In this document: in pieces, positions 38,323 through 45,421 of the stretch
Position numbering within the stretch: the first letter of the stretch is position 1
How the letters are laid out: the number at the start of each line of letters is the position of its first letter
Assembly (NCBI GenBank): GCA_027064885.1
Contig: JAMOOZ010000117.1
Coordinates: 1 to 47,086, forward strand
Direction: 5' to 3'
Length of the DNA stretch: 47,086 bases
Source: Desulfurococcales archaeon
GTDB lineage: Archaea; Thermoproteota; Thermoprotei_A; Sulfolobales; NBVN01
Program-made: the position numbers and the translations under genes
Notes under the pieces: model-generated
The model's input: only the letters and a program-made list of their open reading frames with translations
Databases searched by the model: none
Told to the model about the DNA's origin: nothing

Positions 38323-39231
38323 ATGACCACGACGGCCTACACGATTACTGGCGAGAAGCTCCTAGACATTGCCGCCAACATAGTCCGCCAGTTCTTCCAC
38401 AAATACAAGCCAATACGGCCATACCTCTTTGTGAGCGGCGGCAAGGACAGCGTGGCAGTAGCAGCCGCGGTAGCCTACGCTGGCGACTCAATAAAGAACA
38501 AGGTAATAGTAGTGTACAACGAGCTTATGGGCAACACTCACCCTAGGAACGTGGAGCAAACATACAGGATTCTAGAGAGCCTCGGCTACGAGCAGCCGCA
38601 CAGGGTTAGGAGCCCCCACTACACGAACGTTAGGATAGCCGTTCTAAAGGGGTACAAATCGATCCACATAGAGGCGTTCAACAGGCATGGCGGGGACTTC
38701 TGGCACGGGGTTAGAACATGGGGGATTCCAGTCAAGCTAGCAGCCAGCGGCACACGCTGGTGCTACAATGAGCACAAGCAGAAGCACTGGGACGCCCTTC
38801 CACACGTTAACGGTAAGCGCTACAACATAATGGGCATAAAGATGGCTGATAGCAAGTGGAGGAGGATAAAGTGGAGCAACGCGAGGGACTATGCCAGAGA
38901 GATAACTGTAAGGCGCAAGGACATTAGGGAGATAGTCTTTACACCCATACTGAGGCTCACCGACAACCAGGTATGGCTCATCATACGCGAGGCAGGCCTA
39001 GACAAGCACCTCGAAACCTACCGCCAGTGCGGAGACAGCCTAAACTGCGTCTTCTGCCCCTTCCGCCGCTACGAGAAGCAGGTAAACATCATACGATGCA
39101 TAGGGGTAGACGACCCGATAGTCCGCCGTGCACACGAAACCCTGCATAGTATGCTGGAGCAGACTGACCAGCTCACCCGCCTTAAAGCAGAGGAGTGGCT
39201 CAGGGCTATAGAGGAGGCTGGGAGGGGGTAG
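38323..39231 (+). CDS. PAPS-reductase-family PP-loop enzyme, 302 aa
   Basis: The PP-loop 'LFVSGGKDSVAVAAA' (residues 35-49) binds and activates a nucleotide as in PAPS/APS reductases, DndC and related sulfur-transfer enzymes. 'SGTRWCYNEHKQK' and, later, 'YRQCGDSLNCVFCPFRRYEK' supply four cysteines, placed like the Fe-S ligands of assimilatory and DndC-like members. 'GIKMADSKWRR' matches the conserved 'G.R..ES..R' region. Possible roles: sulfur transfer to DNA or RNA, or reduction of sulfonucleotides. Several archaeal and bacterial viruses carry members of this family without a known substrate. It is divergent from the MEMO gene. Confidence 0.85.
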   Translation: MTTTAYTITGEKLLDIAANIVRQFFHKYKPIRPYLFVSGGKDSVAVAAAVAYAGDSIKNKVIVVYNELMGNTHPRNVEQTYRILESLGYEQPHRVRSPHYTNVRIAVLKGYKSIHIEAFNRHGGDFWHGVRTWGIPVKLAASGTRWCYNEHKQKHWDALPHVNGKRYNIMGIKMADSKWRRIKWSNARDYAREITVRRKDIREIVFTPILRLTDNQVWLIIREAGLDKHLETYRQCGDSLNCVFCPFRRYEKQVNIIRCIGVDDPIVRRAHETLHSMLEQTDQLTRLKAEEWLRAIEEAGRG

Positions 39232-39234
39232 CCC

Positions 39235-39651
39235 GTGCCCACTCCCGAGACAGCCCTACTCGCGGCCCACGTACCGTTCATAATCTACATCCTCTATGAG
39301 ATGAAGAGGAATTGGGACGAATCACTGTTATTAGCGCTGCTAATGACCGTGCTGGCCCTGCTGCCGCCCCTTCTCAAGCTGGTGGCTTGTAGCCTCCCGC
39401 CACTGCTCGCGCTAGTTGTCTCCATAGTGGCTCTCCTAGGCGCGGGGTTCATGGTGGCCATAGGCGTTGACACATTGATGGATGTTAAGGCGTACTATGG
39501 CCTCAGAAGGCACGTCAAAGGAGTGATACTGCTGCTGCTGGTTTTAGCGCTGTACACGGCAGACATGCTCTATGCGCTAGATATCATCAAGCAAGTGGTT
39601 GTCATACTGTCGCACAGCTGCCACTGCACATGCAACACAAGCCTAATCTAA
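39235..39651 (+). CDS. Membrane protein with about four TM helices, 138 aa
   Basis: Hydrophobic segments: 'TALLAAHVPFIIYILYEM', 'LLLALLMTVLALLPPLLKLV', 'LPPLLALVVSIVALLGAGFM' and 'VILLLLVLALYTADMLYAL'. A Cys/His-rich tail follows (SHSCHCTCNTSLI). No family recognised. GTG start 3 bases after the PP-loop gene, so the two are co-transcribed; it could anchor that enzyme or serve egress. Confidence 0.7.
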   Translation: MPTPETALLAAHVPFIIYILYEMKRNWDESLLLALLMTVLALLPPLLKLVACSLPPLLALVVSIVALLGAGFMVAIGVDTLMDVKAYYGLRRHVKGVILLLLVLALYTADMLYALDIIKQVVVILSHSCHCTCNTSLI

Positions 39652-39702
39652 CATAGCAACCCAAATCCCAGAGTTTTCCCCCACACATACCTGGGTGGGC
39701 GG

Positions 39703-40305
39703 ATGAGCTGGCTAGGCCTCAGACATAAGGGCGTAGAAGTCCTGTATCCTGATGAGTGGAATAGAGTTGTCGATGGCCTGGATATTCTTAAACAATATCT
39801 CGACGAGAAGGTTGGCGTTGTAGACCTGAAGAACCTGTCAAGCGATGTCGCCCCCTCAGAGGACAACAAGTACAACCTGGGCGAGGAGGATAGGGCGTGG
39901 AGGGCCGTCTACGCTCACTACGGCTACTTCCTAGACAACGCCTATGTGCAGGGGCGCCGCGTGTTGAAGGACGGCGACCCAGTGTCGGTCTACTACTTCG
40001 AGGGGCCAGCGAAGGAGGAGATAGACGCCATCTACATGAACACCAGCAGGCCCAAGAGCATAGACACCCTAGCACTACAGGTCGGCCCCACACCAACCCC
40101 GCTCAGCGATGTGGACAGGGTTGTGAAGCGGATACACGTCAAGGTGCCAAGGAGCAGTCCAAGCATAGTCTACCTCGGCAGCGAGGACAAGCAAGAGTAC
40201 ATACTGGAGCCAGGAGACATAGACGTCTTCGAGGTAGATAACCCGAGGAAGATTTACGTGAGGAGCCTCGGGAACGCCACCATATACATAGCCTTCGAAG
40301 AGTAG
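39703..40305 (+). CDS. Tail-fibre-like virion protein, 200 aa
   Basis: It contains a motif well known from phage tail fibres: 'NLGEEDRAWRAVYAHYGYFL' followed by 'YVQGRRVLKDGDPVSVYYF' (compare the 'LG...RW.NVYA' and 'V.G..VLK.GD' patterns). The N-terminus ('YPDEWNRVVDGLDILKQYL') resembles fibre attachment domains. The C-terminal 90 residues are beta-rich ('VDRVVKRIHVKVPRSSPSIV', 'KIYVRSLGNATIYIAFEE'), perhaps the capsid-distal or attachment end. GGTGGGCGG precedes the ATG; an oligo-T run follows the stop. Confidence 0.7.
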   Translation: MSWLGLRHKGVEVLYPDEWNRVVDGLDILKQYLDEKVGVVDLKNLSSDVAPSEDNKYNLGEEDRAWRAVYAHYGYFLDNAYVQGRRVLKDGDPVSVYYFEGPAKEEIDAIYMNTSRPKSIDTLALQVGPTPTPLSDVDRVVKRIHVKVPRSSPSIVYLGSEDKQEYILEPGDIDVFEVDNPRKIYVRSLGNATIYIAFEE

Positions 40306-40338
40306 CACTGGCACTAGCCGACCAGCCCTAGCCTCCTG

Positions 40339-40344
40339 TTTTTT
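40339..40344 (+). terminator. Oligo-T terminator
   Basis: Six T residues 34 bases after the stop of the fibre-like gene, in the context CTGTTTTTTCTC. Confidence 0.5.
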
Positions 40345-40405
40345 CTCGTGCCCACACCCTTTTCACGCATGCAATGCCTCTCCTACACATTGTCCAGGGG
40401 TAGAC

Positions 40406-41464
40406 GTGAGGCCAAGGTACATCTTCTACGTGTACCCTATGTGGCACCGTGTCTCGTTCACATTGATAGCTGAGAAGCATGTGGAGCAGCTCAAGCGCTG
40501 GTATAGGGTTGAGCGCATAGACGAGCTGGCTTTTCCCCACATAATGCCTATGAGCAGGCCGATAGTCTTCATGCACCCGTTCTTCTACGCTATGAGCCGC
40601 GCCGCCAGGTTCATAGCCAGGAAGCTCCACCTCTACAAGGCCATAATCGGTGTTGACGTGGCTGACAGCGACCACATAAGCAGCCTAGCAGTATCAATGA
40701 CGGACTACGCTACAGCCATGATAGTCCCCTCAAGCTTCTCCAGGCAGGCCTACGTCCGCAGCGGTGTCAAAGCCCCAGTCTACGTTGTCCCCCACGGCCT
40801 TGACAGGGAGTGGTATGAGCGGCCCAACATAGCCCCGAAATATTTCGGAGACCTCCTAAGGCTCAAGGAGAAGAAGGGCTACAAGTACCTACTATACTTC
40901 CTCTGGCACAGCCCCTACCGCAAAGGCTTCGACCTCGTCGTAGAGATATACAAGAGGCTCAAGCAGGAGCGCAAGGACGTCAAGCTAGTCTTCAAAACCA
41001 AAACAGCCGACGGCAGGGAGGCCGCGATAATGCGGGGCCTGGGCGCGATACACGTCTACGGATGGCTCACCGAGGAGCAGAAGATGGCCCTATACGACAC
41101 GTGCGACATCTACATCCTAGCGAGCAGGGGCGGAGGCTTCGAGATGAACGGCCTAGAAGCGCTGGCCAGAGGCCTACCAGTCATAGCCGCGAGGGGCGGG
41201 AGCTGGGAGGACTACCTGCCAGACTGGCTCCTAGTAGACAGCAAGCCAACACCATGGGTTCTCAAGGACAACCCTATCCACGACGGCAAAGGCGTAGAGA
41301 TGAGGATCGATAAGGCTGTAGACAAGCTCCACGACATACTTGAGAACCTAGACGACTACAAGGCCCGTGTAAGGGAGCACGTCTCAAAAATCAGGCACAT
41401 CTACAACTGGGACAATGTGGGTAAGCTGTTGCGGAGGGTGGTGGAGGATGTCTCGCAGCCTTAA
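40406..41464 (+). CDS. GT4-family glycosyltransferase, 352 aa
   Basis: Second glycosyltransferase. Seen: 'MIVPSSFSRQAYVRSGV' and 'VYVVPHGLDREWY' in the acceptor half, 'YFLWHSPYRKGFDLVVEIYK' at the start of the donor half, then 'IHVYGWLTEEQKMALYDTCD', 'ILASRGGGFEMNGLEALARG' (the Glu-x7-Glu donor site) and 'LPVIAARGGSWEDYLPD'. The arrangement is typical of GT4 enzymes using nucleotide sugars. GTG start with GGGGTAG upstream. It overlaps the methyltransferase by 17 bases, suggesting the two act on the same glycan. Confidence 0.88.
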   Translation: MRPRYIFYVYPMWHRVSFTLIAEKHVEQLKRWYRVERIDELAFPHIMPMSRPIVFMHPFFYAMSRAARFIARKLHLYKAIIGVDVADSDHISSLAVSMTDYATAMIVPSSFSRQAYVRSGVKAPVYVVPHGLDREWYERPNIAPKYFGDLLRLKEKKGYKYLLYFLWHSPYRKGFDLVVEIYKRLKQERKDVKLVFKTKTADGREAAIMRGLGAIHVYGWLTEEQKMALYDTCDIYILASRGGGFEMNGLEALARGLPVIAARGGSWEDYLPDWLLVDSKPTPWVLKDNPIHDGKGVEMRIDKAVDKLHDILENLDDYKARVREHVSKIRHIYNWDNVGKLLRRVVEDVSQP

Positions 41465-42014
41465 GCACATCTCCACCGAGGAGGCTGGCAAGTACGGCTG
41501 GGGCCTCATACTGGTGAGGCGCTCAGAGCTCTATAGGCTCCTCCAGCAGCTCCTCCAGCGCAAGCCTAGCGCTGACATTCTTGAGGTCGGCGCCTACAAG
41601 TGCATGCTCTACCACTGGCTAGACCAGAACTTCCCAAGGCGAACATACGGTTGGCGCTACGTGGGAGTAGACATCCTAGGGCCGTTCCCAGAATGGGAGG
41701 GTAAGGAGTGCTACGTGATGAACGCTGAGGCCCTAGAGTTCCCAGCCGAGAGCTTCGACGCCGTGCTGATGATAGAGGTGCTGGAGCACATACCAGACTA
41801 CACCAGAGCCCTGCGCGAGGCCTACAGGGTGCTGAGGCCAGGCGGCCTCATATTCATACAGAGCGTGATATGCAGCGACCCTAACGCGCTGGCAGACCGT
41901 ACCCACTTCCACGTCCTACATCCTGAGACCCTGAAGCGGCTACTAGCGTGGCTGGGCTTCAAGCGAGCCGACGCGGTGGAGGAAGCAAACTTCGCGGTCT
42001 GGGCTTACAAGTAG
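41448..42014 (+). CDS. Class I SAM-dependent methyltransferase, 188 aa
   Basis: Rossmann-type methyltransferase: 'ADILEVGAYKCML' (motif I, SAM binding), 'WRYVGVDILGP' (motif II acidic end), 'AEALEFPAESFDAVLMIEVL' (motifs III-IV), 'LEHIPDYTRALREAYRVLRP' and 'PGGLIFIQSV'. It belongs to the type-11 group that methylates small molecules, sugars or lipids. ATG 41448 lies inside the glycosyltransferase end with GGAGG ahead; earlier in-frame codons read poorly. Operon context favours glycan methylation. Confidence 0.88.
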   Translation: MSRSLKHISTEEAGKYGWGLILVRRSELYRLLQQLLQRKPSADILEVGAYKCMLYHWLDQNFPRRTYGWRYVGVDILGPFPEWEGKECYVMNAEALEFPAESFDAVLMIEVLEHIPDYTRALREAYRVLRPGGLIFIQSVICSDPNALADRTHFHVLHPETLKRLLAWLGFKRADAVEEANFAVWAYK

Positions 42015-42030
42015 AGAGTGGTGGGCACGG

Positions 42031-42720
42031 GTGCCAGCCAGGCGCAGGCGCACAATGGATAGGAACCCGATACGCCGCTTCGAACTGTGGGATAGGAAGC
42101 TGAAGCCAGAGATTGTCGCCGAGCAGCTCCGAGCGGTCAAGGAGCTTGCAAAGCCCAAAATGCTCAGCTACCAGGTAACCCACGAGTACCTGATAAAGCT
42201 GGTCAAAGATGTGCTGGCCTCATTCCCGAGCGAGGCGGCCAGACACCATGAGTACATGTGGTTCGCCCAGGGAGTCTGGGAGTGCACGCAGAAGTACAGG
42301 GGGCCAGCCCTTGAGAAGTGCGCCGTGCAGAAGTACGTGCACCACAAGGTCAGCGACCTCAACGACACAGCCATGAGGATAATAGCCTCACGCCTCGGCG
42401 TCAAGCTACCACCATGGGACACAATCCTGGTCAAATACCTGAAAGTCCCAATACAGGTTACAACGGTAGAGACAGTCTGGGGGTACCCCTTGGTCAGGCT
42501 CGGCTCAGTACAGCCAGTTTACATCGAGGCTGAAAAGAGCGGCCTCAACATACAGGTAATAATAACAAAGCCCAGCGGCGCCAAGATAACCACTACAGCC
42601 GAAGACCTGGGCGAGGGCAACTACAAGGTGGACATATACTTTGACGAGAAGGGTATGTGGCTGATAGAAGCGGTGTTCCCAGACGGGTATAAGATGAAAA
42701 AACAGGTGTACGTGGGGTAG
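42031..42720 (+). CDS. Hypothetical protein with C-terminal Ig-like domain, 229 aa
   Basis: Residues 1-130 are helical and basic with 'YMWFAQGVWECTQKYRGPAL' and two further Cys. Residues 140-229 read as one beta-sandwich of the Ig or macroglobulin type: 'VQPVYIEAEKSGLNIQVII', 'TKPSGAKITTTAEDLGEGNY', 'KVDIYFDEKGMWLIEAVFPD'. Such domains occur in surface and virion proteins. GTG start, 16 bases behind the methyltransferase. A T-run follows the stop immediately. Confidence 0.65.
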   Translation: MPARRRRTMDRNPIRRFELWDRKLKPEIVAEQLRAVKELAKPKMLSYQVTHEYLIKLVKDVLASFPSEAARHHEYMWFAQGVWECTQKYRGPALEKCAVQKYVHHKVSDLNDTAMRIIASRLGVKLPPWDTILVKYLKVPIQVTTVETVWGYPLVRLGSVQPVYIEAEKSGLNIQVIITKPSGAKITTTAEDLGEGNYKVDIYFDEKGMWLIEAVFPDGYKMKKQVYVG

Positions 42721-42725
42721 TTTTT

Positions 42726-42923
42726 TCAGCCCATCTCATGCCCCCTAGTCTTGCCAGCCCTACCGCCCATCTGGCCCCCGCCGCCGCACTTCTCCTCAAG
42801 CTCCTTAACCATCTTTATCAGCTGGTCTATCTTCTGCTCAATCTTCTGGAGCTTCCTCTCCAGATAGTTGAACTGTAGCTTGATGCTTATCTCTCCGCCA
42901 TCCTCAGCGTTTATCGCAGGCAT
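42726..42923 (-). CDS. Small coiled-coil protein, 65 aa
   Basis: Not recognised. One heptad helix (LQFNYLERKLQKIEQKIDQL, then IKMVKELEEK) with a Gly/Arg tail (CGGGGQMGGRAGKTRG). Possibly an oligomerisation peptide of the beta-rich proteins encoded upstream. Confidence 0.6.
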   Translation of the reverse strand: MPAINAEDGGEISIKLQFNYLERKLQKIEQKIDQLIKMVKELEEKCGGGGQMGGRAGKTRGHEMG

Positions 42924-42942
42924 CTAGCTCACACCCCTACCG

Positions 42943-43425
42943 TTAGACTATCTGGCTCCACGGCTGGAACGCTGCCCTAATCTCGAAGCTGTAGTCTAGC
43001 GTTAGCGGGTTCTGGTCGCTCACGCCAGCATTCCTAACTATCACAGTAACCTTGTGGAATGCTGTTGCCGCACGCTCCAGGAACAGTAGCAGATGCTCGT
43101 CGGTGAAGTCTGCTGGGTTGTAGACACCCCTCCTGTACAGCTTGCCGTCAACGTACCAGCGCACCTCTATCTCGGCGTCTGGGTGTGTGTCGGCTAGCGC
43201 GGCGAAGTTTGCCATGTCAATCCAGCCCATCAGTGTGTGCGGCTTCTTGTTAACTATCTCGTACTGGCTGGTGTCTATCACTGTAACCTCAACATTCTCT
43301 TGTTTTATGTCAACGCTCTGCGCTATAGGCGCCAGGTGTATGATGCTAGCCTTCGCTATCCTGTTAGTCTCCTCTATCTGCCTGGCAATATTTGATGGTA
43401 CCTGGGTTGGGGGGAACTCTGGCAT
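42943..43425 (-). CDS. Beta-rich structural protein A, 160 aa
   Basis: Probably a virion component. After an N-terminal helix (IARQIEETNRIAKASIIHL) come strands: 'QENVEVTVIDTSQYEI', 'PHTLMGWIDMANFAAL', 'DAEIEVRWYVDGKLYRRGVY', 'FHKVTVIVRNAGV', 'LTLDYSFEIRAAFQPW'. The 'L-x-GW-[IV]-D-[ML]' hairpin followed by a strand and 'tV.V' pattern is shared with the 137-aa protein upstream, so the two look like paralogues. Confidence 0.65.
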   Translation of the reverse strand: MPEFPPTQVPSNIARQIEETNRIAKASIIHLAPIAQSVDIKQENVEVTVIDTSQYEIVNKKPHTLMGWIDMANFAALADTHPDAEIEVRWYVDGKLYRRGVYNPADFTDEHLLLFLERAATAFHKVTVIVRNAGVSDQNPLTLDYSFEIRAAFQPWSQIV

Positions 43426-43470
43426 GGTCGCCCTACCCTCCAGTCTGGTAGTAGTAGTGGCACCCCACTC

Positions 43471-43884
43471 TTATGCAAAGCGTCTCATCAGCCATGCCTT
43501 CACGCCGATGTCTGGCTTCACCGCGGCTATCCAGTAGGGGATATCGAATACTTCTCCCCTGGTTACGGTAACCGTTAGCCGCGCCCTACCCCACCTGGGT
43601 ATGTACATGGGCTTAACATGCACCAGCGCCGCGTCCCCTGGGGCGCTATACTCGGCGCATAGGCTGCTGGGCCTCTGCTGCCCAGCAGCAACATACATCT
43701 CTATGCACAGCTGAACCTGCGTGCCAGCAGGCATCCCGCTAAGGTCTACCCAGCCAGTTAGGATGTAGTCGTCATCCATCTCTGGCACCTGCACCAGGGT
43801 GGCTTCAACACCGACCCCAGCTGGCCTGGCGACGCCAGTGTAAACCTCCTTGCCATCCATCACGCCCGCCTCCAGCGCCTCCAC
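43471..43884 (-). CDS. Beta-rich structural protein B, 137 aa
   Basis: Paralogue-like partner of the 160-aa protein: 'DDYILTGWVDLSGMPAGTQV' matches 'KPHTLMGWIDMANFAA', then 'QLCIEMYVAAGQQRPSSLC' and 'RARLTVTVTRGEVFDIPYWI' follow in the same order. Two Cys could form a disulfide across the loop. Ends with a basic helix (GVKAWLMRRFA). Likely a co-assembling virion or surface protein. Confidence 0.65.
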   Translation of the reverse strand: MEALEAGVMDGKEVYTGVARPAGVGVEATLVQVPEMDDDYILTGWVDLSGMPAGTQVQLCIEMYVAAGQQRPSSLCAEYSAPGDAALVHVKPMYIPRWGRARLTVTVTRGEVFDIPYWIAAVKPDIGVKAWLMRRFA

Positions 43885-43938
43885 GCTATAGGTTGCATCG
43901 GCGGTTGCTTTAGCACGCTAGCCCCACAACCCCCTGGG

Positions 43939-43976
43939 AGCTTAAAGCCAGCCAGAATCCCCGCACTTGTGTACGG
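43939..43976 (+). promoter_or_regulatory. Promoter with TTGTGTACGG motif, copy 3
   Basis: AGCTTAAAGCC (43939-43949) is the TATA element. TTGTGTACGG at 43967-43976 lies at the predicted transcription start and ends three bases before the GTG start codon at 43980. Binding there would block initiation. Confidence 0.6.
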
Positions 43977-43979
43977 TGC

Positions 43980-44828
43980 GTGGGAGCCGTGCTACACATC
44001 ATAACCTGGGCCTACCCGTCTCCAGCCATGTTCAAGCGCAGCGCCCCCGCCACACTGAACAAGCTCAGCGTCCACATTTTCAACGGTATACTAACCATTG
44101 CAACGGCAATGATTGACGGTGATCGCATAGTAATAACGCCAGACGGGGACATGGCCCACAGCGTGTCCTACGGCCACAACGGCGAAGACGTGCTCATGCC
44201 ACTCTACTATGGTGCGAGAAGCGACTTCCACTCACTGATAATGGACATACTAGACCCCAAGTACAATGACTTGGAGGTACCCTACAAGCTCTACATAGGC
44301 AGGTACGACGTCTACTGCGCCACGCCAACCAGCGGCGACACGGCAGAGTGCGAGGTCGTGCAGAGACGCGAGCCCGAGTACGAGCCCAGCATAGACCTCC
44401 CACCAAACAGTATGACCATCATGGCCTACACTGACATGGCCTCAGCCCTTGAGCTGGCCCTCCACAACAGGCCAGTACCAATCACAACACTAACCATAGG
44501 CGTCGACAAAAAGGGCAACATAGCATCAATCTCTGCCAGGCTCCTAGACAACGTAATCCACGTCATAGGCCTGGACGACCGTGAGATACTGGTAATCGAC
44601 TCTATGGGCGAGAAGGTGTCAAGCGTGATAAGCATCTTAGAATACAGCGATGACAAGAAGACAGCCATGGACGTCCTAGTTCACGGTTTGATGGAGTGCC
44701 CATCATGCGAAATGATATTCCTTGGAGCAATACAGGTCGACCTAAGCAGGGCCTCAAAGGCTATCCAGAAGATGATTAGGTCAGACCAAGAGTACGTCCT
44801 TCCAGCACCACAAAATATGCACATCTAG
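43980..44828 (+). CDS. Hypothetical alpha-beta protein, 282 aa
   Basis: Not recognised. Contents: 'HIFNGILTIATAMIDGDRIV', 'ITPDGDMAHSVSYGHNGEDV', 'YKLYIGRYDVYCATPTSGDT', an acidic linker (REPEYEPSIDLPP), 'TTLTIGVDKKGNIASISARL' and a C-terminal part with 'CPSCEMIFLGAIQVDLSRAS'. The CPSC pair recalls a half zinc ribbon. Start is essentially leaderless. Followed 15 bases later by the 135-aa gene; both end with a CPxC motif, so they may be partners. Confidence 0.65.
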   Translation: MGAVLHIITWAYPSPAMFKRSAPATLNKLSVHIFNGILTIATAMIDGDRIVITPDGDMAHSVSYGHNGEDVLMPLYYGARSDFHSLIMDILDPKYNDLEVPYKLYIGRYDVYCATPTSGDTAECEVVQRREPEYEPSIDLPPNSMTIMAYTDMASALELALHNRPVPITTLTIGVDKKGNIASISARLLDNVIHVIGLDDREILVIDSMGEKVSSVISILEYSDDKKTAMDVLVHGLMECPSCEMIFLGAIQVDLSRASKAIQKMIRSDQEYVLPAPQNMHI

Positions 44829-44843
44829 CTGGGGTGAACAGCC

Positions 44844-45251
44844 GTGTCGGCGCTGCCCGTAGCGCTCGTAAAGTATGTAGACCCTAGGGTTCTCGGGAAG
44901 GCTGTTGAGCTCATAGAGAAGCATAGGAAGAAACTTCACATGGACGCTAGGAGGCTCGCCGACCTTCTCGCGGAGGCTGTGAAGAAGCTTGTAGACGAGA
45001 GTGGAGGAGAGCTGGACAGAGCAACATACCTTAGGATGGCACTGACCGTTCTTGCGGCGGTCAGAATGTACATGTACATTCTAGCTGAGGCGGCTTACAA
45101 GCGTATAGAGCAGTCTACGCCAGAGGCTCCAGGCAAGAAGCTGGCCTACGTGAAGACGGTGAACGAGGCGCTGGAGGTTGCGTGGCACCTGTCGGTGATG
45201 GTTCTAGAGTGCCCAGAGTGTGGCGAGGAGGAGAAGCCCCTCTACATGTAG
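44844..45251 (+). CDS. Hypothetical helical protein with CPECG end, 135 aa
   Basis: Not recognised. It is all helical ('LGKAVELIEKHRKKLHMDAR', 'LADLLAEAVKKLVDESGG', 'ALTVLAAVRMYMYILAEAAY', 'VNEALEVAWHLSVMVLECPE') and ends in CPECGEEEKPLYM. The single CPxC could complete a zinc site with the upstream protein's CPSC. GTG start, ribosome site TGGGGTG. Confidence 0.65.
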   Translation: MSALPVALVKYVDPRVLGKAVELIEKHRKKLHMDARRLADLLAEAVKKLVDESGGELDRATYLRMALTVLAAVRMYMYILAEAAYKRIEQSTPEAPGKKLAYVKTVNEALEVAWHLSVMVLECPECGEEEKPLYM

Positions 45252-45344
45252 GTTTTTAACCTCGCACGGCCACGACGGCCCCTTTTAAGGCCTAGTTCTG
45301 CTCTAAGCTTAGCACTACAACAGTTAGAGTGCCGCCAGCCGCTC

Positions 45345-45414
45345 CACTTTTATCCAAGCGGTATTACACCTTCTGTACACGGCCCAACGGCCAACGTACA
45401 CATGGTCGGAGGTG
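45345..45414 (+). promoter_or_regulatory. Promoter and ribosome site of the TFB-like gene
   Basis: CACTTTTATCC (45345-45355) is the TATA element. TGTACACGG (45374-45382) and GTACACATGG (45396-45405) follow; the latter is an exact match to a box at 25638-25647. GGAGGTG at 45408-45414 is the ribosome site, 7 bases before ATG 45422. Confidence 0.6.
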
Positions 45415-45421
45415 TGTATGC

